Shown here: positions 33,448 through 42,473 of the stretch, in pieces
Position numbering within the stretch: the stretch's first letter is position 1
Layout: the number at the start of each line of letters is the position of its first letter
From: Streptomyces sp. NBC_00224
GTDB lineage: Bacteria > Actinomycetota > Actinomycetes > Streptomycetales > Streptomycetaceae
NCBI RefSeq assembly: GCF_041435195.1
Contig: NZ_CP108106.1
Span: 7,949,001 to 8,013,000, forward strand
DNA length: 64,000 bases
Direction of reading: 5' to 3'
Program-made: the position numbers and the translations under genes
Notes under the pieces: model-generated
Told to the model about the DNA's origin: nothing
What the model saw: only the letters and a program-made list of their open reading frames with translations
Databases searched by the model: none

Positions 33448-35966
33448 CCGTGCAGACCATGGACCGTGCAGACCGACACCACTACTGGCAGGGCGCGTTC
33501 ATCGGGGAGGAGGAGGCCGGGCGACGCCTCGCCGCGCTGCCCGCCGCCGTCGAGGAGGCGCTCGCGAGCCCGCTGGAGACCGAGACGGTCCTCGCCGCCT
33601 GCGACGCGCTCGCCACGGCTCTGCGCGATGTGCGGAACCCGGTACGGAACCGGCTCGCGCGGCAGCTGCCCGAGGGCGAGGACCCCGCCGTCCTGGGCGA
33701 GCTGGGCACCTACCTCAGCCGGACGGAGCTCACCCGCAAACTGCGCCGCGAACTCGGCGGCACCGCCCCGGGGCGGCTGAACCGGCCCGACGCCCGCGAG
33801 ACGGTCTACGAGGCCTGGGCGCCGGTCGGCCTGGTCGCCCACATCGCGCCGGGCAACGCGGCCACCGTCGCCCCGCTCAGCATCGTCGAGGGCCTGCTCG
33901 CCGGGAACGTCAACATCCTCAAGACCAGCAGCGGCGACACCCTGCTCACCCAGCACCTGCTGGCCGAGCTCGCCGCGCTCGACACCACCGGCGCCCTCGC
34001 CGCCCGCGTCATCGTGCTGCGCTTCTCCTCCTCCCGCGAGGAGTGGCTGGAGCTGATGTGCGCGCCCGCCGACGCGGTCGCCGTCTGGGGCGGCGAGAGC
34101 GCCGTCGAAGGGGTCGCCGCCCATGTGCCGCCCGGCTGCCGCCTGGTGGAGTGGGGACACCGCATCTCCTTCGCCTACCTCACCCGCGACGCCTGGCACG
34201 AGCCCGCGACGCTGGAAGCGCTGGCGGCCGACGTGTGCCAGTACGAGCAGCAGGCCTGCTCCAGCCCCCAGGTGGTCTACCTCGACACCGAGGACGAGCA
34301 GGACGTCTTCGCCTTCGCCGAGCGCTTCGCGGACGTACTGGCGGCCCGGCCCGCCGCCGTGCCCGGCCCCGACGGTCCCGGCATCGCCGAGCAGGCCGAG
34401 CTCACCACCACCGAGCTCGTCGCCCGCCTTGAGGAACACCTCGGTCTGACCCGGGTGTTCGCCGCCCCCGACGGCTCCTGGCGGGTCATGGCCGACACCC
34501 GGCCCGCCCTCACCGCCTCGCCGCTGCACCGCAGCGTGTGGGTCAAGCCGCTGCCGCGCAAGAAGCTGATCGGCGCCCTGCGCCCCATGCGCCGGTATCT
34601 GCAGACCGCCGGTATCGCGGCGAGCCCGACCGACACCGCCGAGCTCTCCCGCGCCGCCTTCGCCGCGGGCGTCACCCGCGTCACCCCCGTCGGTGCCATG
34701 CTCAGCGGCTACTCGGGCGAGCCGCACGACGGTGTCTACGCGCTCCAGCGCTACAGCCGCCGCGTCGCGGTCCAGGCCGACGCCCGGTTCGCCACCACCG
34801 CCTGTCTGGACGATCTGGCCCGGCCGGTCGTCCTGCCTCGGCCCGGCGGCCCGCTGACCGGCAAGGAGGAGGTCCAGGAGCTCAACCGCCATGTCGCCAG
34901 GGCCGACGCCGAGCTGTACTTCCGCAGCGGCGGCAGCACCGGCGCCCCGGCGCTCTCCCTGTTCAGCTACGACGACTACGACACCCAGATGCACGCCGCC
35001 GCCCGCGGTCTGCTCGCCGCCGGCTACGACCCGATGGAGGACCGCACCGCCAACCTCTTCTACTGCGGCGGCATGTACGGCAGCTTCATCAGCTTCTTCT
35101 CCATCCTGGAGCGCCTCGGCGGCGTCCAACTGCCGCTCTCGGCCGGCCCCGACCACCGGGCCACGGCGCAGGCGCTGATCGACCACCAGGCGGACACCCT
35201 CTTCGGGATGCCCTCCTACCTGTGGCAACTGCTGCACGAGGAGGCGGACGCGCTGCGCGAGTACGGCGGCATCCGCAAGGTGTTCTACGGCGGCGAGCAC
35301 TTCACCGACGCACAGCAGCGCACCCTGCGGGACGATTTCGGCATCGAGGTCGTCCGGTCCATCACGTACGGCAGCACCGACCTGGGACCGCTCGGCTACC
35401 AGTGCACCGAGAGCACCGGGGGCGTCCACCACCTCCACGCCGATCTGCACACCATGGAGATACTCGACCTCGCCGCCGACCGGCCGGTGGCGCCGGGGGA
35501 GACGGGCCGTCTGGTCTTCACCACGCACGCCCGGCGCGGCCAGCACCTCGGGCGTTACGTGATCGGCGACCTCGGCCGCGCGATCGACGGCCGCTGCCCC
35601 TGCGGCAGTCACGCACCCCGCTTCGAACTGCGCGGCAGGACCGGGGACGTGATGCGGGTGGCCACGTACTTCCTCAACCACCGCCGCTTCGCGGCCATCG
35701 CGCAGGAACGGGCCCGCTACAGCGGCGAACTCCAGACCGTCCTCGCCCGGCAGGACACCCGCGAACGGCTCACCGTCCGTGTGGAACGCTCCGGCGCGGT
35801 GAACACCGAGCTGCTGCGCGAGGCCTTCCTGGCCGACTACCCCGAGCTGCGCTCGGCCGTGACCGAGCGGCTGCTCGACCTCACGGTCGAGGCGGTCGAC
35901 GGCGCGTCCCTGGACCGCAGCCCCACCAGCGGCAAGCTGCGCTCGGTGGTTGACCTGCGCGGATAG
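33444..35966 (+). CDS. LuxC-like acyl reductase fused to PaaK-like adenylation domain
   Basis: An 840-aa fusion. Residues about 1-460 form a LuxC-type aldehyde-dehydrogenase-fold fatty-acyl reductase: VGLVAHIAPGNAATVAPLS (cofactor domain), NVNILKTSSGD, and the catalytic Cys272 in VCQYEQQACSSPQVVY. Residues about 465-840 form a second adenylate-forming module with phosphate loop SGGSTGAPA (495-503), SITYGSTDLGPLGYQC, RYVIGDLG and the C-terminal lysine K831 in TSGKLRS. The GTG start overlaps the LuxE stop. A larger frame extends upstream but only as antisense-type shadow. The fusion would let acyl-AMP made on one half pass to the Cys of the other, giving a carboxylate reductase without a carrier protein. 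That mechanism is inference. Confidence 0.86.
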   Translation: MTVQTMDRADRHHYWQGAFIGEEEAGRRLAALPAAVEEALASPLETETVLAACDALATALRDVRNPVRNRLARQLPEGEDPAVLGELGTYLSRTELTRKLRRELGGTAPGRLNRPDARETVYEAWAPVGLVAHIAPGNAATVAPLSIVEGLLAGNVNILKTSSGDTLLTQHLLAELAALDTTGALAARVIVLRFSSSREEWLELMCAPADAVAVWGGESAVEGVAAHVPPGCRLVEWGHRISFAYLTRDAWHEPATLEALAADVCQYEQQACSSPQVVYLDTEDEQDVFAFAERFADVLAARPAAVPGPDGPGIAEQAELTTTELVARLEEHLGLTRVFAAPDGSWRVMADTRPALTASPLHRSVWVKPLPRKKLIGALRPMRRYLQTAGIAASPTDTAELSRAAFAAGVTRVTPVGAMLSGYSGEPHDGVYALQRYSRRVAVQADARFATTACLDDLARPVVLPRPGGPLTGKEEVQELNRHVARADAELYFRSGGSTGAPALSLFSYDDYDTQMHAAARGLLAAGYDPMEDRTANLFYCGGMYGSFISFFSILERLGGVQLPLSAGPDHRATAQALIDHQADTLFGMPSYLWQLLHEEADALREYGGIRKVFYGGEHFTDAQQRTLRDDFGIEVVRSITYGSTDLGPLGYQCTESTGGVHHLHADLHTMEILDLAADRPVAPGETGRLVFTTHARRGQHLGRYVIGDLGRAIDGRCPCGSHAPRFELRGRTGDVMRVATYFLNHRRFAAIAQERARYSGELQTVLARQDTRERLTVRVERSGAVNTELLREAFLADYPELRSAVTERLLDLTVEAVDGASLDRSPTSGKLRSVVDLRG

Positions 35967-36340
35967 CCTCCCCGTTTTCCTCCTTTCCCTTCCCCCTTTC
36001 ACCGTCGGCCCGGGCACGCACTGTGCCCGGGCCGACGGCATCAACCCGCGCCCCGCGCACCCGGCTCACCCTCGTGACCAGGCCCGTGCCCGGCGCCGCC
36101 GTGACGGCTCACAGGGCCCGGGTGTGAGCCGGTCATGATCCCGGTGCGCTCTTCGCGTGCTCCTTGCCGCCCCTATCCGCCGCGATACAGCGCCGACCAT
36201 GCTCATACCTACCTTCCCGACGGCACCCGGCCCGGCTCTGTCCGCTGCTGCCGTACGCATTCCGACGCCGCACCCTGGGCCGCTTGCCCGGTCGCGACAG
36301 TCCGCGACGTTCCTTCCCTCCACTGACAGAACGGAACGCC
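35967..36340. other. Intergenic region after the LuxC/LuxE-type operon
   Basis: 374 nt containing the operon terminator near its start and, further on, the presumed promoter of the SulP gene. No supported reading frame; long frames here lack ribosome sites. Confidence 0.5.
36002..36038 (+). terminator. Terminator of the LuxC/LuxE-type operon
   Basis: A perfect 16-bp stem (36002-36017 with 36023-36038) with a 5-nt loop, 36 nt after the last stop codon of the operon. It sets the right border of the unit. Confidence 0.85.
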
Positions 36341-37810
36341 ATGACCACACGTCCAGCGCCGGCCCGTGTGCTGCGCACCGACTTCGCCGCGTCCCTCGTC
36401 GTCTTCCTCGTCGCCCTGCCGCTGTGCGTCGGCGTGGCGGTCGCCTCCGGCGTCCCCGCCGAACTCGGCCTGATCACCGGCATAGTCGGCGGACTGGTCG
36501 CCGGGCTGCTGCCCGGGAGCAGTCTGCAGGTGTCCGGTCCCGCGGCCGGTCTGACCGTCCTCGTCTACACCGCCGTCACCGAGTACGGCCTCGCCGCGCT
36601 GGGCGTCGTCGTCCTGACGGCGGGACTCATCCAACTCGCGCTCGGGGCACTGCGGATGGGCCGCTGGTTCCGTGCCATCTCGCTTGCCGTGGTGGAGGGC
36701 ATGCTGGCGGGTATCGGCCTGCTCCTGATCGCCGGTCAGCTCTACATCCTCGCCGACCGCAAGGGCCCCGGCGCGGGGGTGGCGAACATCGCGGGCCTGC
36801 CGGGCCTGGCCGCCGAGGTCGCGCACTCCGCGACCGCACTCACGGCGCTCGCCGTCGGCGCGGGCACCATCGTCGTGATGGCGGGCTGGAAGAGGCTGCC
36901 CGGCCGGTGCCAACTGCTGCCCGGCGCACTGGCCGCCGTGGGCGGCGCCACCGCCCTGACGGTCCTGCTCGGTCTGCCGGTGGCACGGGTGCGGGTGAGC
37001 GGCCTCGCCTCCGCCGTCCAGCCGCCGGGCTCCTCGGAGTTCGCGAAGCTCGCGGACACGGGGCTGCTGGCCACGGTGCTCGCGTTCGCGCTGATCGCCT
37101 CCGCCGAATCCTTGTTCAGCGCGGCCGCGGTCGACCGGCTGCACACCGGGCCGCGCACCGACTACGACAAGGAGCTGATGGCGCAGGGGATGGGAAACAC
37201 GGTGTGCGGGCTGCTCGGTGCCCTGCCCATGACCGCGGTCATCGTGCGCAGCGCCGCCAATGTGCAGGCAGGTGCCCGGACCAAGGCGTCGCGCGTGCTG
37301 CACGGCGTCTGGCTCCTGCTGTTCGCCGCGCTGCTGCCCGGCGCGCTCACCCACGTACCCACCGCCGCCCTCGCCGGTGTCCTCGTCCACGCCGGTTTCA
37401 AACTCCTGCCGGTGAAGGGCCTGTTGGGGCTGTGGCGATCCCACCGGGGCGAGGCGGTGGTGCTGGCGGCGACGGCGCTGGCGATCCTCCTCACCAACAT
37501 GTTCGAGGGCGTCCTCATCGGTCTGCTGCTGGCCGTGGTCAAGGCCGCCTGGGAAACCTCCCACGTCCACATCGAGGTCACGGACGACGGGGCAGGGCTG
37601 GTCAGCGCCCATGTGATCGGCAACGCCACGTTCCTGCGGCTGCCCCGCATCCTGGAGACGCTGGAGAAACTCCCCAAGGACCGGGCCGTACACCTGCATC
37701 TGGCCGGACTGCGCCACCTGGACCACGCGTGTCTGAGCGCGTTGCGGAACTGGGCGGACGAACACAACCGGGCGAGCAGCGAGGAGGTCCGGCTGGTGCA
37801 TCCCGCCTGA
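36341..37810 (+). CDS. SulP-family anion transporter with STAS domain
   Basis: A 489-aa membrane transporter with 10-14 hydrophobic helices. The opening DFAASLVVFLVALPLCVGVAVASGVPAELGLITGIVGG is the SulP/SLC26 signature, and SAESLFSAAAVDRLHTG is the conserved helix-8 region. A C-terminal STAS domain (about 405-489, VHLHLAGLRHLDHACLSAL) completes it. Family members move sulfate or bicarbonate. Some actinomycete relatives carry a fused carbonic anhydrase domain; this one does not. It stands alone. Confidence 0.88.
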   Translation: MTTRPAPARVLRTDFAASLVVFLVALPLCVGVAVASGVPAELGLITGIVGGLVAGLLPGSSLQVSGPAAGLTVLVYTAVTEYGLAALGVVVLTAGLIQLALGALRMGRWFRAISLAVVEGMLAGIGLLLIAGQLYILADRKGPGAGVANIAGLPGLAAEVAHSATALTALAVGAGTIVVMAGWKRLPGRCQLLPGALAAVGGATALTVLLGLPVARVRVSGLASAVQPPGSSEFAKLADTGLLATVLAFALIASAESLFSAAAVDRLHTGPRTDYDKELMAQGMGNTVCGLLGALPMTAVIVRSAANVQAGARTKASRVLHGVWLLLFAALLPGALTHVPTAALAGVLVHAGFKLLPVKGLLGLWRSHRGEAVVLAATALAILLTNMFEGVLIGLLLAVVKAAWETSHVHIEVTDDGAGLVSAHVIGNATFLRLPRILETLEKLPKDRAVHLHLAGLRHLDHACLSALRNWADEHNRASSEEVRLVHPA

Positions 37811-37938
37811 GAGGGCCACGCGTGCACCGCGGACCTGCCGACGTCTGAAACCGTGTCAGGGTGGTACGCGTCATGGTGATGTGCGGAGCGTCCCGTTCCG
37901 TGCGTCGTCGTGTCGAGTACGAGGGTGAGGAGCCCGCT

Positions 37939-38550
37939 GTGTCGCGTTCCCGATTTCGCTGGTCCGCCGTCGCCGTCGTGGCCGCCGGTCTGACGCTGAG
38001 CGGTTGCGGTGGCGACCACTCGGGGGAGGCGGCGGCCACCAGCGGCGTTCCGAGTGCGTCCGCCACCGGGGCCGTGCCGGACGGCGGGGGCAGCACAGGG
38101 CCGACGCCGTCGGGATCCGGCGGCGCCGCCTCCGGCGGGCGCTGCCGGACCGCCGACCTGGGCTTCGCGATCGTGCCGACCAGCCGCGCGAAGAACCCCA
38201 ACATCCAGTACGCGCTGACCGTCACGCTCACCAACAAGGGCGCCAAGTCCTGTGTGATGACCGGGTATCCGGGCGTGGACCTCGCCGGGCCCCTGACGTG
38301 GTCGCTGGCCCGGCAGACCGCCGTACAGCCGCATCGGGTCACAGTGCGGCCGGGCGCCACCACCACCTTCAACATCTTCTATCTGCCCTATGCCCAGGGC
38401 AGCGGCGACGAGTTCAAGCCGACCCGCATCGTGGTCACCCCGCCGGGCGAGACCCACTCCCACACCCTGCCGTGGCCGGTCGGCTCGATCCTGCTGCAGG
38501 ACGCGGCCACGCACCCCGGTACGTATGTGAGTCCGGTCGGCGCCAAGTAG
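37939..38550 (+). CDS. DUF4232 lipoprotein
   Basis: A 203-aa exported lipoprotein. The GTG start follows GGTGAGGAG at proper spacing. A signal peptide ends in the lipobox LSGC (Cys23), then a Ser/Gly/Pro-rich linker (25-70), then a beta-sandwich DUF4232 domain with a Cys pair (RCRTADL and KSCVMTGYPGV) and HRVTVRPGATTTFNIFY. This family is widespread and anchored to the outer face of the membrane in Streptomyces; function unknown. It is convergent with the UDG-fold gene 16 nt away. Confidence 0.83.
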   Translation: MSRSRFRWSAVAVVAAGLTLSGCGGDHSGEAAATSGVPSASATGAVPDGGGSTGPTPSGSGGAASGGRCRTADLGFAIVPTSRAKNPNIQYALTVTLTNKGAKSCVMTGYPGVDLAGPLTWSLARQTAVQPHRVTVRPGATTTFNIFYLPYAQGSGDEFKPTRIVVTPPGETHSHTLPWPVGSILLQDAATHPGTYVSPVGAK

Positions 38551-38566
38551 GCCGGACGCGGGGGTT

Positions 38567-39382
38567 TCAGGAGAAGGGGCGTTGGTCCGGGGGGATCTGG
38601 ACGATGATCGTGGCGCGCTTCTCCGCCGGGGTCGCCCCCTGGCGGCTGGCCCACGGCTCGTCGGAGCGCATCCACGCCGGGAGCCCCGGTGGGAGGTCCA
38701 CCGAGGGAATGGTGGCGAGGTCGGCCGGGGTCAGGGTGCTGCCGTAGAGGGCGAGCGGGCGGCTCGTGTCGGGGGTGACCGTGCCGTGCAGCGCGTTGAG
38801 GGCTTCGTTCCAGTTCGCCAGCAGCTTGGCCATGGCCGCCACCGGGTCGGTCCCGGAGCCCGCCGCGCTGTCGGGGAAGGTGGGATGGATGATGTGCTGG
38901 TAGGCGCCTGTGAACGCGGCGCCTGAGGGGGTCTTCCGCCAGGTCTGGTACGCGGTGTCCGCGAGGCCGCCCAGCGCGATCACGGCCTCGATGGGCTGGT
39001 GGTCGACGAGGGCGTCCAGCCAGCCGTGCCGGTACGCGGCGATGTGCTCGTCCTTGGCGTGGGCGTTGCCGCCGCCCTGCCCGAACACGCTGTACACATA
39101 CGTGTTGACCATCACGTAGCTCGTGTCGATGCCGAGTTTGGCCAGGAAACCCTGGAAGCGGCGGCCGGCGGTGCCGACGAGGATCCTGCGGGTGATGGCT
39201 TCGTGGGCGGCCGGGTCCTGCCCGATGACCAGCACGCGGGCCGTGCCGTCGAGGCGCCCGCGGTGGAAGATCGGGCCCCACTCCACGCGGAAGTCATTGG
39301 CCGGATAGACGTCGGCGCCGGGGTAGTCGCGTACGAGCGTGGCGTACGGCTCCTGTGCGTAACCGGGGTCGAAGGGGTGCAT
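38567..39382 (-). CDS. Uracil-DNA glycosylase superfamily protein
   Basis: A 271-aa protein with the UDG fold. VLVIGQDPAAHE (50-61) is the water-activating loop of family 4-like enzymes and HPTFPD the likely leucine-loop region. Between them lie YVMVNTYVYSVFGQGG and EAVIALGGLADTA. It lacks the four Fe-S cysteines of true family 4 enzymes, so substrate range is uncertain; it may be a specialised or non-canonical glycosylase. It diverges from the amidohydrolase gene across an AT-rich 144-nt promoter. Confidence 0.78.
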   Translation of the reverse strand: MHPFDPGYAQEPYATLVRDYPGADVYPANDFRVEWGPIFHRGRLDGTARVLVIGQDPAAHEAITRRILVGTAGRRFQGFLAKLGIDTSYVMVNTYVYSVFGQGGGNAHAKDEHIAAYRHGWLDALVDHQPIEAVIALGGLADTAYQTWRKTPSGAAFTGAYQHIIHPTFPDSAAGSGTDPVAAMAKLLANWNEALNALHGTVTPDTSRPLALYGSTLTPADLATIPSVDLPPGLPAWMRSDEPWASRQGATPAEKRATIIVQIPPDQRPFS

Positions 39383-39526
39383 GCGCTGCTCCTACTCCAT
39401 GCGGGCGATCAGTCATGACAGAAGGTGATCGCTGGATGACATTACGGCATGTTGTCTATTAAGTGATGTTCATCCGATATGCGGTGTTCATCTGTGCCTC
39501 TCGGGGGTGGCGGAAGGGATGACCGC
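39383..39526. promoter_or_regulatory. Divergent promoter, AT-rich, with short repeats
   Basis: The gap between the UDG-fold gene and the amidohydrolase gene is unusually AT-rich. It holds two direct copies of GTTCATC, about 20 nt apart near 39467-39492, and an inverted GGATGACAT / ATGTTCATCC-type pair. GGAAGGGA precedes the amidohydrolase ATG. Confidence 0.4.
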
Positions 39527-41158
39527 ATGTCGCCTGGAGCAGATGCCCCGGATACCGGCCGTTTCGCCCTGCGCGGCCGGATCGTCACCCTCGACGCGCC
39601 GGGCACCGTGATCGAGGACGGCACCCTCTATGTGGCCGGCGCACTCATCGAGGCGGTGCTCCCGGCCACCGCACCCGCCCCGCCGGGCTTCGAAGCGGTG
39701 GTGCCCGTGGACACCCGGGGCTCGGTCTACCCGGGGCTGATCGAGCTGCACAACCACCTGCCGTACGACGTGCTGCCGCTGTGGCAGGTGCCGAAGAAGT
39801 ACGGCAACCGCTCGCAGTGGGGCGGCAGCGGCAACCCCGCCTACCGCACCCTGGTCACCGGGCCGATGAAGGTGCTCGGCCAGGACCCCCGCCTGATGCC
39901 CGCCGTCGTGCGGTACGTCGAGGCCAAGGCCCTGGTCAACGGCACCACCACCAGCCAGGGCATCGCCCTGTTCAGCAACGCGGGCGCCCGCCGTATGTAC
40001 CGGGGCATCGTCCGCAACGTCGAGCAGACCGACACACCGGACCTGCCCGAGGCGGCCTCGCGCATCGCCGATGTGGAGGCGAGCGACGCCGAGAAGTTCC
40101 TGGCCCGGCTCAAGCAGCCGCACCGGCTGCTCCTCCATCTGGCGGAGGGCACCGACGCGGCCGCCCGAGCGCACTTCCAGGCTCTCCAGTTCAAGCCCGG
40201 TACATGGGCGATCACCGAGAACCTGGTGGGCATCCACTGCACCGGCCTGACGGCCGACGACTTCACCGTCTTCGCCGCACACGGCGGCTCCATGGTGTGG
40301 TCGCCGCTCTCCAACCTCCTGCTGTACGGAAAGACCGCGGACATCGCCGCCGCCAAAGCGGCCGGTGTGCTGATGGGGCTGGGCTCGGACTGGTCGGTGT
40401 CGGGGAGCAAGGGGCTGCTCGGCGAGCTCAAGGCCGCCCGGCTGGCCTCCACCGCCGCCGGATCGGTCTTCAGTGACCACGAGCTGGTCGCCATGGCCAC
40501 CCGGGACGCGGCCCGGATCCTGCGCTGGGACACGGCCCTGGGTTCGCTGAGCGCGGGAATGCGCGCGGACCTCATCGTCGTCGACGGCGCCGACGGCGAC
40601 CCGTACACCTCGCTCATCGACGCCCGCGACAAGGACATCCGGCTGGTCGCCATCGACGGTGTCGCCCGCTACGGGTCCCGTCGGCTCATGCACGCCCTGG
40701 ACCCGGGCGAAACCCTGGAGCAGGCCCCCGGTATGTCGGCGGATCACGTACTGCATCTGCACGACGGCACGGCCGACACCATCGTGGCCGGGCTGACCAT
40801 CGGCGACGCCACCGACCGGCTCACCGACGCGCTGGCCGACCTCCCGGCCCTCGCCGCCGCCCCCGTCCCGTCGATCACCGCGTCGCCCGACGGGAGTGTG
40901 CGGTGGCAGTTGGCCCTGGACGAGATCGAGCCCACCGGCGCCGAGCTGCGCCCCCGCCTGCCCCTGCTGAGCGCGAGCGGCGCGACGCACCTGTCCGGGC
41001 CCGGCATCGGCGTGCTCACCGCCGCACCGGTGGTGCTCGAACCGGTGGTGCTCGACGCTCTGACCGCCTCCGGCGACCGCACCTTCCTGGACACCCTGGC
41101 CGACGAGGCGAACCTGCCCGCCGAGTACGCCGACGCGCTGTCCCGCCTGCTGACCTGA
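39527..41158 (+). CDS. Amidohydrolase-superfamily metal hydrolase
   Basis: A 543-aa metal-dependent hydrolase of the imidazolonepropionase/cytosine-deaminase type. Metal and catalytic ligands seen are H75xH77 in ELHNHLP, a His in LLLHLAEG, a His in GIHCTGL and an Asp in GLGSDWSVSG; no carbamylated lysine is evident, suggesting one metal. The last 130 residues are an extra helical tail beyond the composite beta domain. The start is taken at ATG 39527 with GGAAGGGA upstream. It is first of five closely spaced co-directional genes. Substrate unknown. Confidence 0.84.
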   Translation: MSPGADAPDTGRFALRGRIVTLDAPGTVIEDGTLYVAGALIEAVLPATAPAPPGFEAVVPVDTRGSVYPGLIELHNHLPYDVLPLWQVPKKYGNRSQWGGSGNPAYRTLVTGPMKVLGQDPRLMPAVVRYVEAKALVNGTTTSQGIALFSNAGARRMYRGIVRNVEQTDTPDLPEAASRIADVEASDAEKFLARLKQPHRLLLHLAEGTDAAARAHFQALQFKPGTWAITENLVGIHCTGLTADDFTVFAAHGGSMVWSPLSNLLLYGKTADIAAAKAAGVLMGLGSDWSVSGSKGLLGELKAARLASTAAGSVFSDHELVAMATRDAARILRWDTALGSLSAGMRADLIVVDGADGDPYTSLIDARDKDIRLVAIDGVARYGSRRLMHALDPGETLEQAPGMSADHVLHLHDGTADTIVAGLTIGDATDRLTDALADLPALAAAPVPSITASPDGSVRWQLALDEIEPTGAELRPRLPLLSASGATHLSGPGIGVLTAAPVVLEPVVLDALTASGDRTFLDTLADEANLPAEYADALSRLLT

Positions 41159-41206
41159 CCACCCCGTCCCCGTGGAAACCCGTTTCCGGTAGGCAAGGAG
41201 CCCCGC

Positions 41207-42088
41207 ATGCTGGTCACCCAGCTCGCCCTCGTGTCCGAGACCGATGAGATCACCTCCTCACAGCTCACCCGGGTGGCCGCCGCCCTCCAGAAGCAGGCCA
41301 TCCGGGACTTCACGCCGCTGTGGCGGATCCCCGCGTCCGTCGACGCCTTCGACAGCCTCCACGACGTGCCCGTCGGCTACTGGCCGATGATCGTCCGCGA
41401 CGACATCGGTGAACCAGGGGCGGCCGGTATCCACCTGGACAAGAACGGTCAGCCGTTCTCCCTGATCCAGTACAGCGACAGCTGGTCGCTGACCGCCAGC
41501 CACGAAATGCTGGAGATGCTCGCCGACCCCTTCGGCAGCCGGGTGGTGGCGGGGCAGTCGCCGAAGAAGGACCAGGGAGTGGTGGAGTTCCTCGTCGAGG
41601 TCGCCGACCCGTCCGAGGCGCCCGAGAACGGCTACACCATCAACGGACTGCTCGTGTCGGACTTCTTCACCCCGCACTTCTACGACCCCGTCACCGCTCC
41701 CGGTGTGCGCTACAGCTTCACCGGCAAGCTCGACGGCCCGCGCAAGATCATCGAAGGCGGATACCTGAGCTGGCGCGAACCGGTCAGCGACCACTGGTGG
41801 CAGCAGATCTGGTTCGATACGAAGAAGCCCACCTTCCGCGACCTGGGCAAGCTGACCGCCCGTGCCGGCAGCCTCCGCTCCGCCATCGACGCGCATACGA
41901 GGACGAACGCCCGGATCGCCGCCAGCGGCCCGGCGTCCGACCGCTTCACCGCCGCGAGGACACTCACCGCCGCCGTCAAGGAGACCACCGCCTCCCGCGC
42001 CGACCTCTGGCGCGGCCAGATCGACGAGCTGAGGACCGGGCAGGTCATCGAGGGGACGTGGCAGGGCGGCAAGCACGACAATGGATAG
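41207..42088 (+). CDS. Zincin-like protein of unknown function
   Basis: A 293-aa soluble protein I do not recognise by family. It holds SHEMLEMLADPFG around H99-E100, with E103 and D107, which resembles a metal-binding helix of zinc-dependent peptidases, followed by conserved-looking VEVADP and DFFTPHFYDP. No signal peptide or membrane helix. The C-terminal 80 residues are helical and charged. AAGGAG precedes the ATG; it starts 48 nt after the amidohydrolase stop and is probably co-transcribed. Confidence 0.65.
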   Translation: MLVTQLALVSETDEITSSQLTRVAAALQKQAIRDFTPLWRIPASVDAFDSLHDVPVGYWPMIVRDDIGEPGAAGIHLDKNGQPFSLIQYSDSWSLTASHEMLEMLADPFGSRVVAGQSPKKDQGVVEFLVEVADPSEAPENGYTINGLLVSDFFTPHFYDPVTAPGVRYSFTGKLDGPRKIIEGGYLSWREPVSDHWWQQIWFDTKKPTFRDLGKLTARAGSLRSAIDAHTRTNARIAASGPASDRFTAARTLTAAVKETTASRADLWRGQIDELRTGQVIEGTWQGGKHDNG

Positions 42089-42126
42089 CACTCCGCGTAC
42101 CGGCCCGCCCGGCAAGGAGGGTTGAG

Positions 42127-42384
42127 ATGGCCGACAAGGACAAGCGCCGCCCGTCCGGTGCGCACGAGGGCGACACGTCCGGCCAGGACGCGACCGGCCG
42201 AGAGGCCTCGGAGGACGGCCCGGCAGGGACCCCGGTGGAAGCGACCCGCCCGACACCGCCGGCACCCGGCCAGGAGAGCCTGCGCGAGGCCCTCCACCGC
42301 CGTATGCGCGAACTGGACGACCGCAGCGCCGAAGAGTCCGTCCCGGACGGCGAACTCGGACCGCAGGACGAACCTCCGGACTGA
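42127..42384 (+). CDS. Small acidic, probably disordered protein
   Basis: An 85-aa hydrophilic protein (MADKDKRRPSGAHEGD opening, Pro/Glu/Asp rich, one short helix ESLREALHRRMRELDDR). A very strong AAGGAGG site at ideal spacing supports that it is translated. It is the third gene of the co-directional row, 38 nt after the zincin-like gene. Function unknown; it might bind a partner through its single amphipathic helix. Confidence 0.6.
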   Translation: MADKDKRRPSGAHEGDTSGQDATGREASEDGPAGTPVEATRPTPPAPGQESLREALHRRMRELDDRSAEESVPDGELGPQDEPPD

Positions 42385-42473
42385 CCCGCGCGCAGCGCCA
42401 CGGTCCTCCACCACCGGGGGACCGTGGACCACCGAGACGCCGCGCACCACGACCGACCTCACGAGGTGACCCG

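Noticed and set aside
28609..35966. Bioluminescence (lux) operon
   Set aside because: No luxA, luxB, luxD or flavin reductase genes are present; only the LuxC and LuxE families are shared.
33246..36044. A 932-aa minus-strand frame opposite the LuxC fusion
   Set aside because: No family motifs and Gly/Val/Glu-rich composition typical of antisense frames in this GC range.
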